This document shows positions 34,901 through 43,697 of a stretch of 64,000 nucleotides of DNA, in pieces. The notes beneath the pieces are model-generated. The model did no database searches. It was given only the letters and a program-made list of their open reading frames with translations, and was not told where the DNA came from. This stretch comes from Hygrocybe punicea (lineage: Eukaryota; Basidiomycota; Agaricomycetes; Agaricales; Hygrophoraceae). The translations under genes and the position numbers were made by a program. The DNA lies in contig OY744467.1 in NCBI GenBank assembly GCA_963556145.1, forward strand, positions 1,302,001 through 1,366,000, in the 5' to 3' direction. Positions within the stretch are counted from its first letter, which is position 1. Each line of letters opens with the position of its first letter.

Positions 34901-36192
34901 ACTCCTTGATCGGTATCAAAGGACGTCCAACAACAGCATATCATCCACGCGCTGATGGACAAACAGAACGAATGAATCAAGAACTCGAAATTTTTCTTCG
35001 TTTCTTCACCAATTACCGACAAGATGACTGGCATGAATGGCTCGCCCTTGCCGAATTTGCATTAGCCAATCGCAAATCATCCACGATTAAAACTTCCCCT
35101 TTCTTCGCCACGCAAGGACAACATCCTTGGACCGGTCTCGATGTCGACAAGTATACTCCGATCGCCAACGAAGCCGTTCACGATTTCATTACACGAATGA
35201 AATCAATACAACAAAAAATAGGCGAAATTGCGGACGTTACGAGACAAACCATGAAGGATAAGTATGACAGTCATGTCAAGAAAATTGTCTTCTCTCCTGG
35301 TGATAAAGTCTGGCTAAATGGAAAGAATCTGACCACAGATCGTCCGAGTAAGAAGCTTGACAATCAAAAATTCGGTCCGTTCACCGTCCTCGACAAAATC
35401 GGATCCTCGTCATACAAGTTGAAGTTACCAAAGACCTGGAAGATCTTTCCTATATTCAACGTCGCTCTCCTCTCGCCATTCCAACCGCCCTCCTCCACCA
35501 TACAACAAAAATACCATCTTCGACCACCTCCTGATATTATCGACAACGACGACCATTACGAAATAGAGCATATTCTTGACTCCCGCATACGCCGCAACAA
35601 ACTATATTATTTAGTACATTGGCTCGACTATCCTCGTGACGAAGATTCCTGGATCCCTGCGTCCGAAACCACATATTGCCAGGATCTCGTCAATGATTTC
35701 CATAAATTACATCCCCGCGCCCCTTCGTCTTCATCCCTTCGTTCTCTTTTTACTCTCCCCCCTTCCGTTATCCCTCCTTTCTCTTCCTCATCTATTTTGC
35801 TCACGATTTACCCACACAATGCCGCCCTCATCTGTAATGGTTCAAAAAACCATGAATTCCGCAAATACCTCTTTCCCCCTGGCATCACCCACGCATATCT
35901 CTATGAAACCGCTCCCGTTGATGCCGTCACATCCATCATCGAAATCTCCTCTCCCGTCATCGCACCTGCCCAGCTCACCGATATCACCGGCTTTGGCAAT
36001 CACGACTTCAATTCACGCAAAAAACCCTGTCCTTACGCTTTCCCTATTATTCATTTTTATCACCTTCCCTCGCCAATCCCCTCCGCCGCTCTTTCACACG
36101 AATACGATATTTCAACACCACATCGTTTTTCCCTTCTCCCTTCGTCTTTTACCCACGATCATCCCGTTAATCCCGATCACCTCGTGTTTTGA
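31915..36192 (+). CDS. Chromovirus Pol with C-terminal PUA/ASCH-like domain
   Basis: About 1425 residues from the ATG at 31915. In order: aspartic protease (LIDCGCTICAID, near 187), reverse transcriptase with YMDD (near 542), RNase H (ECDASDYAIGA, near 687), integrase zinc finger (HHDIPTAGH ... CAECQQ, about 850-900), integrase core (DIIGPLP, SDRGSVF, GQTERMNQE), and a chromodomain (YEIEHILDSR ... YLVHWLDY, about 1213-1265). After the chromodomain about 160 further residues contain NHEFRKYLFPPGITHAYLYE, then GFGNHDFN, which resemble fungal PUA/ASCH/EVE-like proteins. The chromodomain likely steers integration to modified chromatin. Translation probably depends on reinitiation at TGATG. Confidence 0.9.
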   Translation: MKRREAQEATIARLEKDVYVCKQFDNVFTKLKVLRNELKQTPTSELEEESNTWRDTHVADEEKKIESQKRKTTIESEFNAMETIVAIRSTTMGYALDILNDWDIHGQWTDKISPGLVLTLNRRPIAEAVQWLVQNMPQDSPQESRTLEPIRAITQKDSELRMALLVHGFVSVPQDGRQYPMTSLIDCGCTICAIDVGYVKAHNIPTKPYLNPFNSYMSDGTQPKTGQITEYCELQMRVGDHQELLRFAVTTLAKMDIFLGYDWLKKHNPEIDWRENEIKFSRCLSGCGTSSIIRSTEFDTVVWERPLWFDQVMEETMDPIHFRSFMTKSTELAIKAQEQQKEKTFEELVPETYHEYRDVFEPSGFNELPARKPWDHAITLKPDAPDHHDCKLYPLSPIEKQDLDKFLDENLKTGRIRPSKSPYASPFFFVSKKDAAKRRPIQDYRWLNSWTVDDKYPLPLINDIINQLAEAKYFTKLDVQWGFNNVRIKEGDEHKAAFLTPKGLFEPTVMFFGLKNSPPTFQRLMNHVFRYEIREGWLLVYMDDILIFSKSLEENQKRTKQVLKIFRENNLFLKPKKCTFDKEKVDYLGLIVGDGQVQMDPIKTNAITDWPVPTNQTELQRFIGFLNFYRRFVENFSQIASPLHKLTGKAKWDWTEEQQKAFDQLKAIITTDPILVLPVPDKKFTIECDASDYAIGAILSQEQPDGLFRPVAYMSTTMTPAERNYQIFDKELLAIIRSFEEWRHFLLGAKEQIDVFTDHRNLEYYRKPQDLTRRQARWIAFLQDYSFRLLYRKGSQNKKADLLSRRVDHKPKEKDNEGMIGLPDSLFVLPEQTIRQILHATPTYDNIISLHHDIPTAGHPGRDKTIELISRTTTWPTIREDVERYIKGCAECQQNKPRRGKQFGQLFPHDVPPYNWHTISVDIIGPLPESHGFDAILVIVDKRSKHPIFIATNTTLTSEGWARLFRDYVFKRFSMPRFIISDRGSVFVSRFITELYSLIGIKGRPTTAYHPRADGQTERMNQELEIFLRFFTNYRQDDWHEWLALAEFALANRKSSTIKTSPFFATQGQHPWTGLDVDKYTPIANEAVHDFITRMKSIQQKIGEIADVTRQTMKDKYDSHVKKIVFSPGDKVWLNGKNLTTDRPSKKLDNQKFGPFTVLDKIGSSSYKLKLPKTWKIFPIFNVALLSPFQPPSSTIQQKYHLRPPPDIIDNDDHYEIEHILDSRIRRNKLYYLVHWLDYPRDEDSWIPASETTYCQDLVNDFHKLHPRAPSSSSLRSLFTLPPSVIPPFSSSSILLTIYPHNAALICNGSKNHEFRKYLFPPGITHAYLYETAPVDAVTSIIEISSPVIAPAQLTDITGFGNHDFNSRKKPCPYAFPIIHFYHLPSPIPSAALSHEYDISTPHRFSLLPSSFTHDHPVNPDHLVF

Positions 36193-36275
36193 ATGCCTGC
36201 CCTAATCTTTCTCTCTTGTATATATCGTCTGGTTTCCTTTCTTTCCCTTCCTTCGCTCTTTGCCTTCTTTCCTCT

Positions 36276-37037
36276 ATGTCTGCCTCCGCTGTTTATCTTC
36301 CTTCCTCGCCTTATTTCCATCACCTTCCTCCTCGCTTCCGTATCCCTCGTTCGAAGCGACGTCTCTGTGGCCGTGATGTTCGCTTCGCCGTCGACCTGAT
36401 GCCTCCTTCTTCGTTCGGCTCCGTCCACCTCACGTCGGACATCGCTCATCTCGGCGTTGACCTCTTCTTCGCCCCCCGTACGTTTTACTCCGTGCGTCCC
36501 ATTGGCCCTCCCCGTCCTGCTATTCCCCCAACTGTCCCTGTCTGGTTCACCGATGACCCCGTCGATCCGTACCGCGAGTTCATCGATTGCGCCGCCGTGT
36601 ATGATTCCGTTTTCCCTCCGGTTAATCGGGACGATTCCCCTTGTTCCGGGGGTATTGTTACCTTTTACCCCGATCTAACCCCCGTTTCTGACCCCGACTC
36701 TGACACCACGTCACAAAACAACGTCATAGCTTGGGTCCAAAACATCATCGACGACAATCAACGACGATATCCAAATCCACATGACTATCCTCATCATCCG
36801 ATTGCCGCCGATACATCATACACGTTGGTACAAGCCCTTAATAATACCGCGCAGCACAATCACCGAATCAGCTGTCTGCTGACACCGGACATGCAACGTA
36901 GCCGATGGCCACCACGTTGGCACCCTAAAACGCACAGACCACGAAGCACACGAAGACGCCGTTCATCTCGGAGCTTATCCTCGACGCAACCACGCATGAC
37001 GAAGAAGCCAGCCCTGAAGTCGTTCGATAGTATTTAG
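36276..37037 (+). CDS. Third open frame of chromovirus, running into the U3 part of the 3' LTR
   Basis: The frame is open from 36189; its first ATG is 36276 (MSASAVYLPSS), giving about 253 residues. It crosses the LTR boundary at 36656 and ends at 37037, about 28 nt before the position equivalent to the predicted transcript start, so it lies within U3. The C-terminus is Arg/Ser/Lys-rich (RSTRRRRSSRS). No signal peptide, membrane segment or known domain is visible, so it is not env-like. It may be chance, since the LTR reading frame has few stops. Confidence 0.4.
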   Translation: MSASAVYLPSSPYFHHLPPRFRIPRSKRRLCGRDVRFAVDLMPPSSFGSVHLTSDIAHLGVDLFFAPRTFYSVRPIGPPRPAIPPTVPVWFTDDPVDPYREFIDCAAVYDSVFPPVNRDDSPCSGGIVTFYPDLTPVSDPDSDTTSQNNVIAWVQNIIDDNQRRYPNPHDYPHHPIAADTSYTLVQALNNTAQHNHRISCLLTPDMQRSRWPPRWHPKTHRPRSTRRRRSSRSLSSTQPRMTKKPALKSFDSI

Positions 37038-37217
37038 TCACAGACAATTGTAGTCAGTAACCTTAAGTTTAGTCTAGCTACTCTTCCCCCGATTGCTACC
37101 AGACACCTAGACTCCTCCCTCTTCGTACATTTGTTTATATCCACTTCTCCCTTTATCAATCATCCTCGTTTGGTTCTTTGTTGCCGGAGTCCGCTATAAG
37201 AACAGCGATCCGTAACA
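36656..37217 (+). repeat. 3' LTR of chromovirus
   Basis: Same length and apparently same sequence as the 5' LTR, followed by the target duplication GTAGC. Its first 382 bp are read through by the third open frame. The stretch just upstream has only a short G run (CCGGGGGTAT), so the polypurine tract is weak. Confidence 0.9.
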
Positions 37218-37222
37218 GTAGC

Positions 37223-37281
37223 GAGGACAGGCGGATTACGATCCAATGGACTGCTGCAGGAATCTTGTCACCTCTTGTCAT
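37223..37281 (-). CDS. Tc1-type transposase, 5' end cut off by the LTR element
   Basis: Begins at the ATG 37281 (MTRGDKIPAAVHW) and runs to the insertion point. The reading frame continues exactly at 30092 once the retroelement and one GTAGC copy are ignored. It lies 47 bp inside the right terminal inverted repeat. Confidence 0.75.
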
Positions 37282-37327
37282 GGTTGCATTCAACAACGGC
37301 CATTTCTGAATCTGATCAAGTTCGGCA

Positions 37328-37531
37328 TGCCGACCTTCCGATGCCGAAAATCTCAAAACTTCAAATATATTGCTCGGCCTATGACAAACTAATGCTACTA
37401 ATTCATGGTGTCAAAATGCGCTACTACCGAAGGCAATCCGTTGAGTTCTCGGGGAGTTATGGAATCTTTTTGTTAACATTGCCTTTTATAGTTTTATTTT
37501 CGGGCTCCGCCAACTTGCCTGAAAAAGACAG
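37328..37531 (-). repeat. Right terminal inverted repeat of the Tc1-type transposon
   Basis: Inverted copy of 26363-26565, followed by TA at 37532-37533. It ends 47 bp upstream of the transposase ATG, so it probably also holds the transposase promoter. Confidence 0.85.
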
Positions 37532-37655
37532 TAACCTTCGGTAGAATCGGTACCGCCTAAATGTTTATCTAATCTAATCTAATCTATAATTATTTCTTCC
37601 TAGTCCTTGGTCATCGAGCACGCATGGGAAAAACTCCACCCTCGATTAGCCCTCA

Positions 37656-38435
37656 ATGTTTCGAGCCCGCCTGCCACCTGCTCGCAAAATATGCATCCCC
37701 CGAACCCGAGTTGTATTCAACAGGCTTAAATCCTCCACCACCAGCACCAAGCTTTATGTGGTTGCCGGTAAGTCACTCAGGAATAGTATGTGCCAGTAGC
37801 GCTTCCCTTGAACCGTTTTACTCATCAGACCTTTGCGTCACCCCCGTGGGCGCCGGGTCATCTGTATGCACGTTCTCACTGAGGCAAAGACGCCAGCACA
37901 TAACTTACCACCCTGCGTGTGTCAATATTAGTCCAGGGAATACATCGCGGAATGCCTACGGCTCCTGCAGAAATCTGGCTTGAAATACAAGGTAGGTGTT
38001 TCTACCCCTGACTCCAGCATACGTGAACCTACCTAACCTTCCACACCAACTATAGATGCAGTAAGCCCTTTCACCGTCACCAGAATATATTGCATTGAGT
38101 GGTGACTCTATTCCCCCCGCAGTGCCTTGGGTACAAATATTGGTACGGTTTTAGTTTCCGCTTCGTGTGCGGCCCCTTTATCGCCCTGTCGGTTTAGAAG
38201 GACCCTGGAATCTTGTTTCTCAAGCAGTACACGATTGTCATGCTATCGGTCATGCTCGGGTATGTTAGTCTTTCCATCTTGATGTCGCTCTAATCCCGCC
38301 GTTTTTCAGGGCATCCCGAGAGTGTCCGCGAACCTTCGCATTGAAACGCGTACTGACCGACATGTTACGCCCGGCAAAGGCATCGAAGAGAAAATCAAGA
38401 CCGTTGAGGATATGCTGGCGGCAGATAAGACTTGA
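37656..38435 (+). CDS. Ecm15-like / UPF0045 (MTH1187 family) thiamine-binding-type protein
   Basis: Seven exons fit in phase: 37656-37767, 37829-37863, 37932-37991, 38056-38060, 38123-38142, 38198-38259 and 38310-38435 (139 residues). The product matches the small ferredoxin-like-fold family of yeast Ecm15 and bacterial YkoF/MTH1187 relatives. Visible motifs are VVADLCVTPVGAG, EYIAECLRLLQKSGLKYK, LGTNIEGPW and LRIETRTDRH. These proteins bind thiamine-like ligands in characterised members. The Arg-rich N-terminus (MFRARLPPARK) could be a mitochondrial targeting sequence, if that ATG is used. Exon 4 is only 5 nt. All frames and splice sites appear intact, so this is likely a working host gene just outside the transposon. 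Confidence 0.8.
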
Positions 38436-38559
38436 TCATGATCCAATGAATTTGAGAAGCTGAACTGTACGATATATGTATTCCCAATTGTATCATGTGT
38501 ATGGAATTAGCGGTCCCAACCGAAGAGCCATTCTACGCTGGAGAGTAAACACTTCTGGC

Positions 38560-38900
38560 TACTCAGACAGATACCGTCTATGCGCTGGTATCCACAACAT
38601 GCTACCATTCCTCATCCAAGGCGACACCATGCAAATGGATGATGGAAAGGTGCGTGCATCTACACCGAGGAATTCTGAAACGTGAGGGTGTTTTAGACAC
38701 CTCCACAAGTGTTTCACGGCAGAATAACTGCAAAAGAACATGAACAACGAATAACAGTACCGCTGGAATATCTCACTCACCCTGAATAGATACCGTATGT
38801 TGATTTCGGAAAGCTTCACGAACAAGCGATAAGCTTCACAAGCTTCATTGCAAATGGATCCTTGGCACTTCAGGCTACCCCACATGGCAACGTTTCTGGG
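38560..38900 (-). pseudogene. Protein kinase (TKL-like) N-lobe fragment
   Basis: Minus-strand frames include LKHPHVSEFLGVDARTFPSS followed by ICMVSPWM, typical of the TKL-like kinases abundant in mushrooms. An upstream piece (AYRLFVKLSE) lies beyond an intron-like GTGAGT segment. The link between the two pieces requires a frameshift, and the catalytic loop is missing. It is a fragment downstream of CRN gene A. Confidence 0.45.
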
Positions 38901-41900
38901 GTGAAGTGAAAAGTGCTGTAACAGCTCAAACACCCAATGTATGTGCATTATGACTTAGCCAATCCCACGACTCTTCCTTGCCTGCATAGAAGAGGGGCTT
39001 TTGACGCAGGAGAGCACTCAGGTACTCCTCGTTGTCTTTTCGTGCAAAGTCATCCATTAAGGTGGAAACCCCGAGGAGGGACTGATACTTGGGCGTCATT
39101 TCCTTGGGGATCACCGCAAATGTGTCGTGAGTGGTACTATATGCATTTCGCGGCGTGGAGATGCCAGGGGTCGCAGCGTCGGAAATTCCACAGCTTCATG
39201 AGGGCAGACATGCGATCTCGACACACCTAGTTCCATGAGAATTGATAGAACGGGAAGATCGTTCTCGGGTTGACCGGCCATAAATGGACTGAGTAGTGTT
39301 GGTGAACTTATAAGACGGTCCTTCGCCTGCCCCAAAAGTGGCGAGGTGGCACTTGGCCCAATCGGTGCTTCTCGCCCCCCGTGGTGCATTGCGACAACGA
39401 CATCAGTGGACTTCTGATTATCTGCACATTGATATGCATTGCACGAACGAATGCGCCCCAGAGGGCTTTGACAGTGATGACTTTGTCATCACCAGCGCGA
39501 ACAAAGTGTGTAAAGTGGATGTAAACGTCCTTGAAAAGCTTCCTCCAAAGATAATCCATGTTCAGGGTCACCGACAGGTTTCGAGTGCAGGATAACATCA
39601 TGCCACTGAGGGTTGAATAGAGCCTTTAACTATTCAACAACAGAGATAAGTTTATGAAACCGCAGAGCATCATGGTCGCCGGATGATCGGAACTTTCCGT
39701 TGGTAACCACGTCATGAGCTAGTGTCCATAGCAGGCAGAGAACCATTTCTCCACGTTCCTCCTTCGCGAATAAACCTTTTTCGAAAGCAGGCGCAAGTAT
39801 GCTTGGGGCGGTCACCTGGAGCGCGTTGCGTGCATCAGGATCGAGTAGAATGCCAGCTGCCTCGGCGAGAATCGGTTCAGATGGTGTACCTGTACGCATA
39901 AACTCTAGGGAGTTCGTAACCGCGAAAGGAACACGTAAATGTGATTCGACGAGCTTCAATTCGAGAGCTCTTGAGCTCTCGCGCGCAATGTCAAAGTCCA
40001 GCATGACTCGTATACTGATCGCAGCGTAGGTCGCTTCGTCGTTGACCTGACCCCGACTGAGTTTGATCATGGCAAATTTTACCATGCTTGATTTGACATT
40101 GACATTGCCGCACTGATACATTGTGGCCCATCTACGTCCCGGGTCAGAGGATGACGACCAGAAGTATGTTGTGGCATACGTACAAGGGTCGCCCAAATTG
40201 AATGATATGTTCGACAGTGCAAACATGATTGGGTTTCACGCCAGCGGGATTGGCCTGGAGGAGTCCATCGAAAACGCGATGGGCAAAGTTATCGAAGGGA
40301 AGTTCGGTGAAAGGGGTATGAAGGCAGTGCCTTGCCCAATCACGGACTGATGGGTGTTTCACATATGAAGGTGCAAAGCTGCCTAAGCTAGAGGTCGTGG
40401 AAAGAAAAACGGTAAAGAAACGATGGTTGACCATGCGAGAAAGGACGTGGCCAAGAACATGATAAGCGGTGCGCTGAGCTGGTGCCTTGGGTTCTTTCAT
40501 TAGTTCGTGAGCCTCGTCGAAGTAGAGGAAAAAGAAAACGGGATTTTTGGCCAACTTTCGATCTGATTCGATTGTCGATTGACCAAATTTGCGCCTCAAG
40601 TGTTCAGCCAATTGATTACAGGAATCCTCCATGCTGTCAGAGATTACTTCTATGATAAAAGTGTTATCGTATGAGCATTAGACAGACAGTGAACATACGA
40701 ATGGCTTTATCCATCGAAGAATATTGTGTCTTCAGGACAGTAAGGCGCTATGAAGAAATCTCAGATACAGCAAACAAAATTCGACAATGTAAGGTTACGT
40801 GTTTGGCTCCCCGAACAACACGACGGTAGAAACCTGTACGTCCACCTCCCACTTCAGTTCTTGACTCGCCATCGACCAAGTAATCCTTCCATTGGAGAGG
40901 TATCGGTTTTACGAGACTGCGCCATCGATATCAGCCATCGCCACATGGAACAAGACCTCAAGAAAGGCCGAATATCGAAGTTGGAGATCGTAATCATCTT
41001 CATTCTGCTGGCGAATAAAATATTGCTGGATTTCCGTATCTGCGGGCGGGTAAGCTGTATTAATGAAAAACAATAGGTTCAGTTGGAGGGAGGGAGGAAC
41101 AAATGACCCCATTGACCAGTATCACCGGGCGCAAGTGGTGCACGCAAATTGAAAGGAAAACAGAATTTTAAATTGGCAACGGCATCCACCGTGCGAGACT
41201 TGCCCATGCCTGACGAGAAGATAATCGAGATTGAGTGATTATATGGTTCTTGAAGGTCGCTCTTTGACCTGATAACCATGGATTCGAGAGAAGAACATCA
41301 CTGTTTCCGACCCATGACATGTGAAAGGCTTTATGAGCAGCTGTGTGCATGGTCTGAGATTGACGCTTGCTGTATGATTAGGAGGATCATACCTTCCACT
41401 GTTAAAGGGGGAATGATAAATAAGCAATCACAAGAATGTGTGCAGAATACACATCTGCTCCCATCCGACCGAGACAACATTCTTGCCACCAAGTAAACCT
41501 ATCGCCAGAGGATGTAAACTGGTAAAATACCTCAGGGAGCCCGAGAAACTGCGTACCAACAAATCGACGCATTTCTGGCGCATACAGGAAAATGCGGGAG
41601 ATCGGTAGATTAACAGTTAGAAAGGCGACAAGGACTAACTATTTGCACTTACCAACAGGCGGAGCCTTTATGACGATGTGGATGTGCTTTTTAGCAGGCG
41701 CGTCCTCAAAGATGTCTGATAACTTGTCCACAGGCGATAACAATCGTCCGCTTGCGGGGGAGATATTAAAGCTAGGGCCGACGGGGATAGAAACCTGCCA
41801 GAGCTCGAGAGTATCGGCGGGGACGTGGTCAAATGCTGGCCTCTTCTTGTATGACGCTCCACGTGCACTTTTATTATTTGCGCGATAAACACTGCGCGTT

Positions 41901-42230
41901 TGCGCGATTTCGGGTATCTTTTTTTTCTCCTGCCTTCTCCTGCCCCCCTACCCTTCCCCACCACCCCCGCTCCACAAGGCAATGGCAGGCGATGGAGAGC
42001 AAGCCGGGAGGGTGGTGCACCCACGTACCGGCACAGGTAAGTCACCTCACCATCTGGCTTCTACTAACAACAACCACTATGACCAGGGCCACCAGGCAAT
42101 GTCGGCATCACTGGAAACAGTGACAACGAGGATGAACCGGAGCAAGAGCAACAGTTGGGGAACGAGGACAACAAGTCCCCACCCTTCTCCCTGTAGCCCA
42201 GCCCCTCCACTGCCTCCCCAGACCAACCAC

Positions 42231-42287
42231 CACCTCGCGAATGGGTACGGCGGCGTCAATTGACGCGTGCACGGCATTCGCGAGGTG
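42231..42287. repeat. Hairpin module, copy 2
   Basis: CACCTCGCGAATG ... CGTCAATTGACG ... CATTCGCGAGGTG, centred at 42259. Nearly perfect palindrome of about 57 bp. Confidence 0.85.
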
Positions 42288-42411
42288 AACACAAGGCTGA
42301 CGACAATGGACAGGGCAGGAACAGTGGGAAAGGGAACGAGGACAACAAGTCCCCATCCCTCTCCCTGCTGCCCAGCCCTCTGTCGCCTCCCCCGCCTCCC
42401 CTGCCCACCAC

Positions 42412-42467
42412 ACCTCACGAATGGGTACGGCCGCGTCAATTGACGTGTGCACAGCTTTCGAGAGGAC
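42412..42467. repeat. Hairpin module, copy 3
   Basis: Same layout with a CGTCAATTGACG core centred at 42439; outer arms slightly decayed (CTCACGAATG and CTTTCGAGAGG). Confidence 0.8.
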
Positions 42468-42721
42468 ATCGACATCGAAGGAAACAGCGACAACGAGGCT
42501 GGATGGGGCAAGAACAACAGTGCGGGGGGAATGAGGACAACAAGGCCTCACCCCTCTCCCTGTAGCCCTGCCTCCATCTCGCGAACATGTGCGTCTACGT
42601 TTCACAAGGTTTTCAGTAGGTATACCTGTTTTTTCTTTTCTTTTGCAAATCTCTACGTATATTTAAAAAAATGAAAAATACCTACTTATATGCACCTTCC
42701 ATGAAAGGGCGGGTGGCCTGA

Positions 42722-42779
42722 ACACCTCGCGAATGTCGTACACACGTCAATTGACGTGGCCGTACCCATTCGTGAGGTG
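42722..42779. repeat. Hairpin module, copy 4 (probably an assembly duplicate of the copy at 43063)
   Basis: ACACGTCAATTGACGTGG core with CTCGCGAATG and CATTCGTGAGG arms. It lies within the 241-bp block repeated across the N gap. Confidence 0.8.
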
Positions 42780-42813
42780 TGGTGGGCGAGGCGGGGGAGG
42801 CAACAGAGGGCTG

Positions 42814-42913
42814 NNNNNNNNNNNNNNNNNNNNNNNNNNNNNNNNNNNNNNNNNNNNNNNNNNNNNNNNNNNNNNNNNNNNNNNNNNNNNNNNNNNNNNN
42901 NNNNNNNNNNNNN
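42814..42913. other. Assembly gap (100 N), probably spurious
   Basis: The 241 bases before the gap (42573-42813) and the 241 bases after it (42914-43154) appear identical, starting TCCATCTCGCGAAC and ending CAGAGGGCTG. That is what two overlapping contig ends look like when joined by a fixed-length gap. Confidence 0.85.
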
Positions 42914-43062
42914 TCCATCTCGCGAACATGTGCGTCTACGTTTCACAAGGTTTTCAGTAGGTATACCTGTTTTTTCTTTTCTTTTGCAAATCTCTACGTA
43001 TATTTAAAAAAATGAAAAATACCTACTTATATGCACCTTCCATGAAAGGGCGGGTGGCCTGA

Positions 43063-43121
43063 ACACCTCGCGAATGTCGTACACACGTCAATTGACGTGG
43101 CCGTACCCATTCGTGAGGTGT
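43063..43121. repeat. Hairpin module, copy 5
   Basis: Identical to the copy at 42722. As part of element A's right arm it is the inverted partner of copy 3. Confidence 0.8.
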
Positions 43122-43238
43122 GGTGGGCGAGGCGGGGGAGGCAACAGAGGGCTGGGCAGCAGGGAGAGGGATGGGGACTTGTTGTCCTCGTTCCCTTTCC
43201 CACTGTTCCTGCCCTGTCCATTGTCGTCAGCCTTGTGT

Positions 43239-43296
43239 TCACCTCGCGAATGCCGTGCACGCGTCAATTGACGCCGCCGTACCCATTCGCGAGGTG
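43239..43296. repeat. Hairpin module, copy 6
   Basis: Inverted partner of copy 2 in element A: CACCTCGCGAATG ... GTCAATTGACG ... CATTCGCGAGGTG, centred at 43267. Confidence 0.85.
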
Positions 43297-43697
43297 GTGG
43301 TTGGTTTGGGGAGGCAGTGGAGGGGCTGGGCTACAGGGAGAAGGGCGGGGACTTGTTGTCCTCGTTCCCCAACTGTTGCTCTTGCTCTGGTTCATCCTCG
43401 TTGTCACTGTTTCCAGTGATGCCGACATTGCCTGGTGGCCCTGGTCATAGTGGTTGTTGTTAGTAGAAGCCAGATGGTGAGGTGACTTACCTGTGCCGGT
43501 ACGTGGGCGCACCACCCTCCCGGCTTGCTCTCCATCGCCTGCCATTGCCTTGTGAGTAGAGCGGGGGTGGTGGGGAAGGGTAGGGGGGCAGGAGAAGGCA
43601 AGAGAAAAAAAAGATACCCGAAATCGCGCAAACGCGCAGTGTTTATCGCGCAAATAATAAAAGTGCATGTGGAACGTCATATTCTTGTCCTTGATTA

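Larger units (their letters stand above)
30093..37217 (+). mobile_element. Young full-length chromovirus (Ty3-type LTR retrotransposon)
   Basis: 562-bp LTRs at 30093-30654 and 36656-37217 look identical by eye. Ends are TGTTACC...GTAACA and the 5-bp target duplication is GTAGC (30088-30092 and 37218-37222). The interior holds gag, pol with a chromodomain, and a third frame entering the 3' LTR. Identical LTRs, open frames and high CpG content point to very recent insertion. It sits in antisense orientation within the Tc1-type transposase. Confidence 0.95.
26363..37531 (-). mobile_element. Tc1/mariner-type transposon with cargo gene, split by a nested LTR element
   Basis: Nearly identical inverted repeats of about 200 bp bound the segment (26363-26565 and 37328-37531), both starting CTGTCTTTTTCAGGCAAG from the outside and flanked by TA. 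Inside are a DD34E transposase on the minus strand and a separate multi-exon gene on the plus strand, convergent with it. Removing the nested chromovirus (30093-37217) and its 5-bp duplication leaves about 4.04 kb. TA target and DD34E spacing agree with the Tc1/mariner superfamily. Only about three differences separate the two terminal repeats, so the element is fairly young. Confidence 0.8.
41852..43679. mobile_element. Palindromic element A (contains the N gap and hairpin modules)
   Basis: Inverted arms 41852-42600 and about 43100-43679. They carry GCGCGTTTGCGCGATTTCGGG near the ends, an intron-like segment (CAGGTAAGTCACC near 42037 to GACCAG near 42087) mirrored near 43440-43490, a GAGGACAACAAGTCCCC motif and hairpin modules. 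After removing the probable assembly duplication around the Ns, it is about 1.5 kb. Confidence 0.75.

Noticed and set aside
36189..37037. Envelope-like protein in the chromovirus
   Set aside because: No signal peptide, transmembrane segment or fusion-type motif; kept only as an unknown open frame.
37156..37356. Frame reading across the right LTR boundary into the terminal inverted repeat
   Set aside because: Only its middle part from ATG 37281 is transposase; the rest is LTR and terminal repeat sequence.
42260..43450. Frames spanning or next to the N gap
   Set aside because: Run through Ns or through palindrome arms; no recognisable protein.
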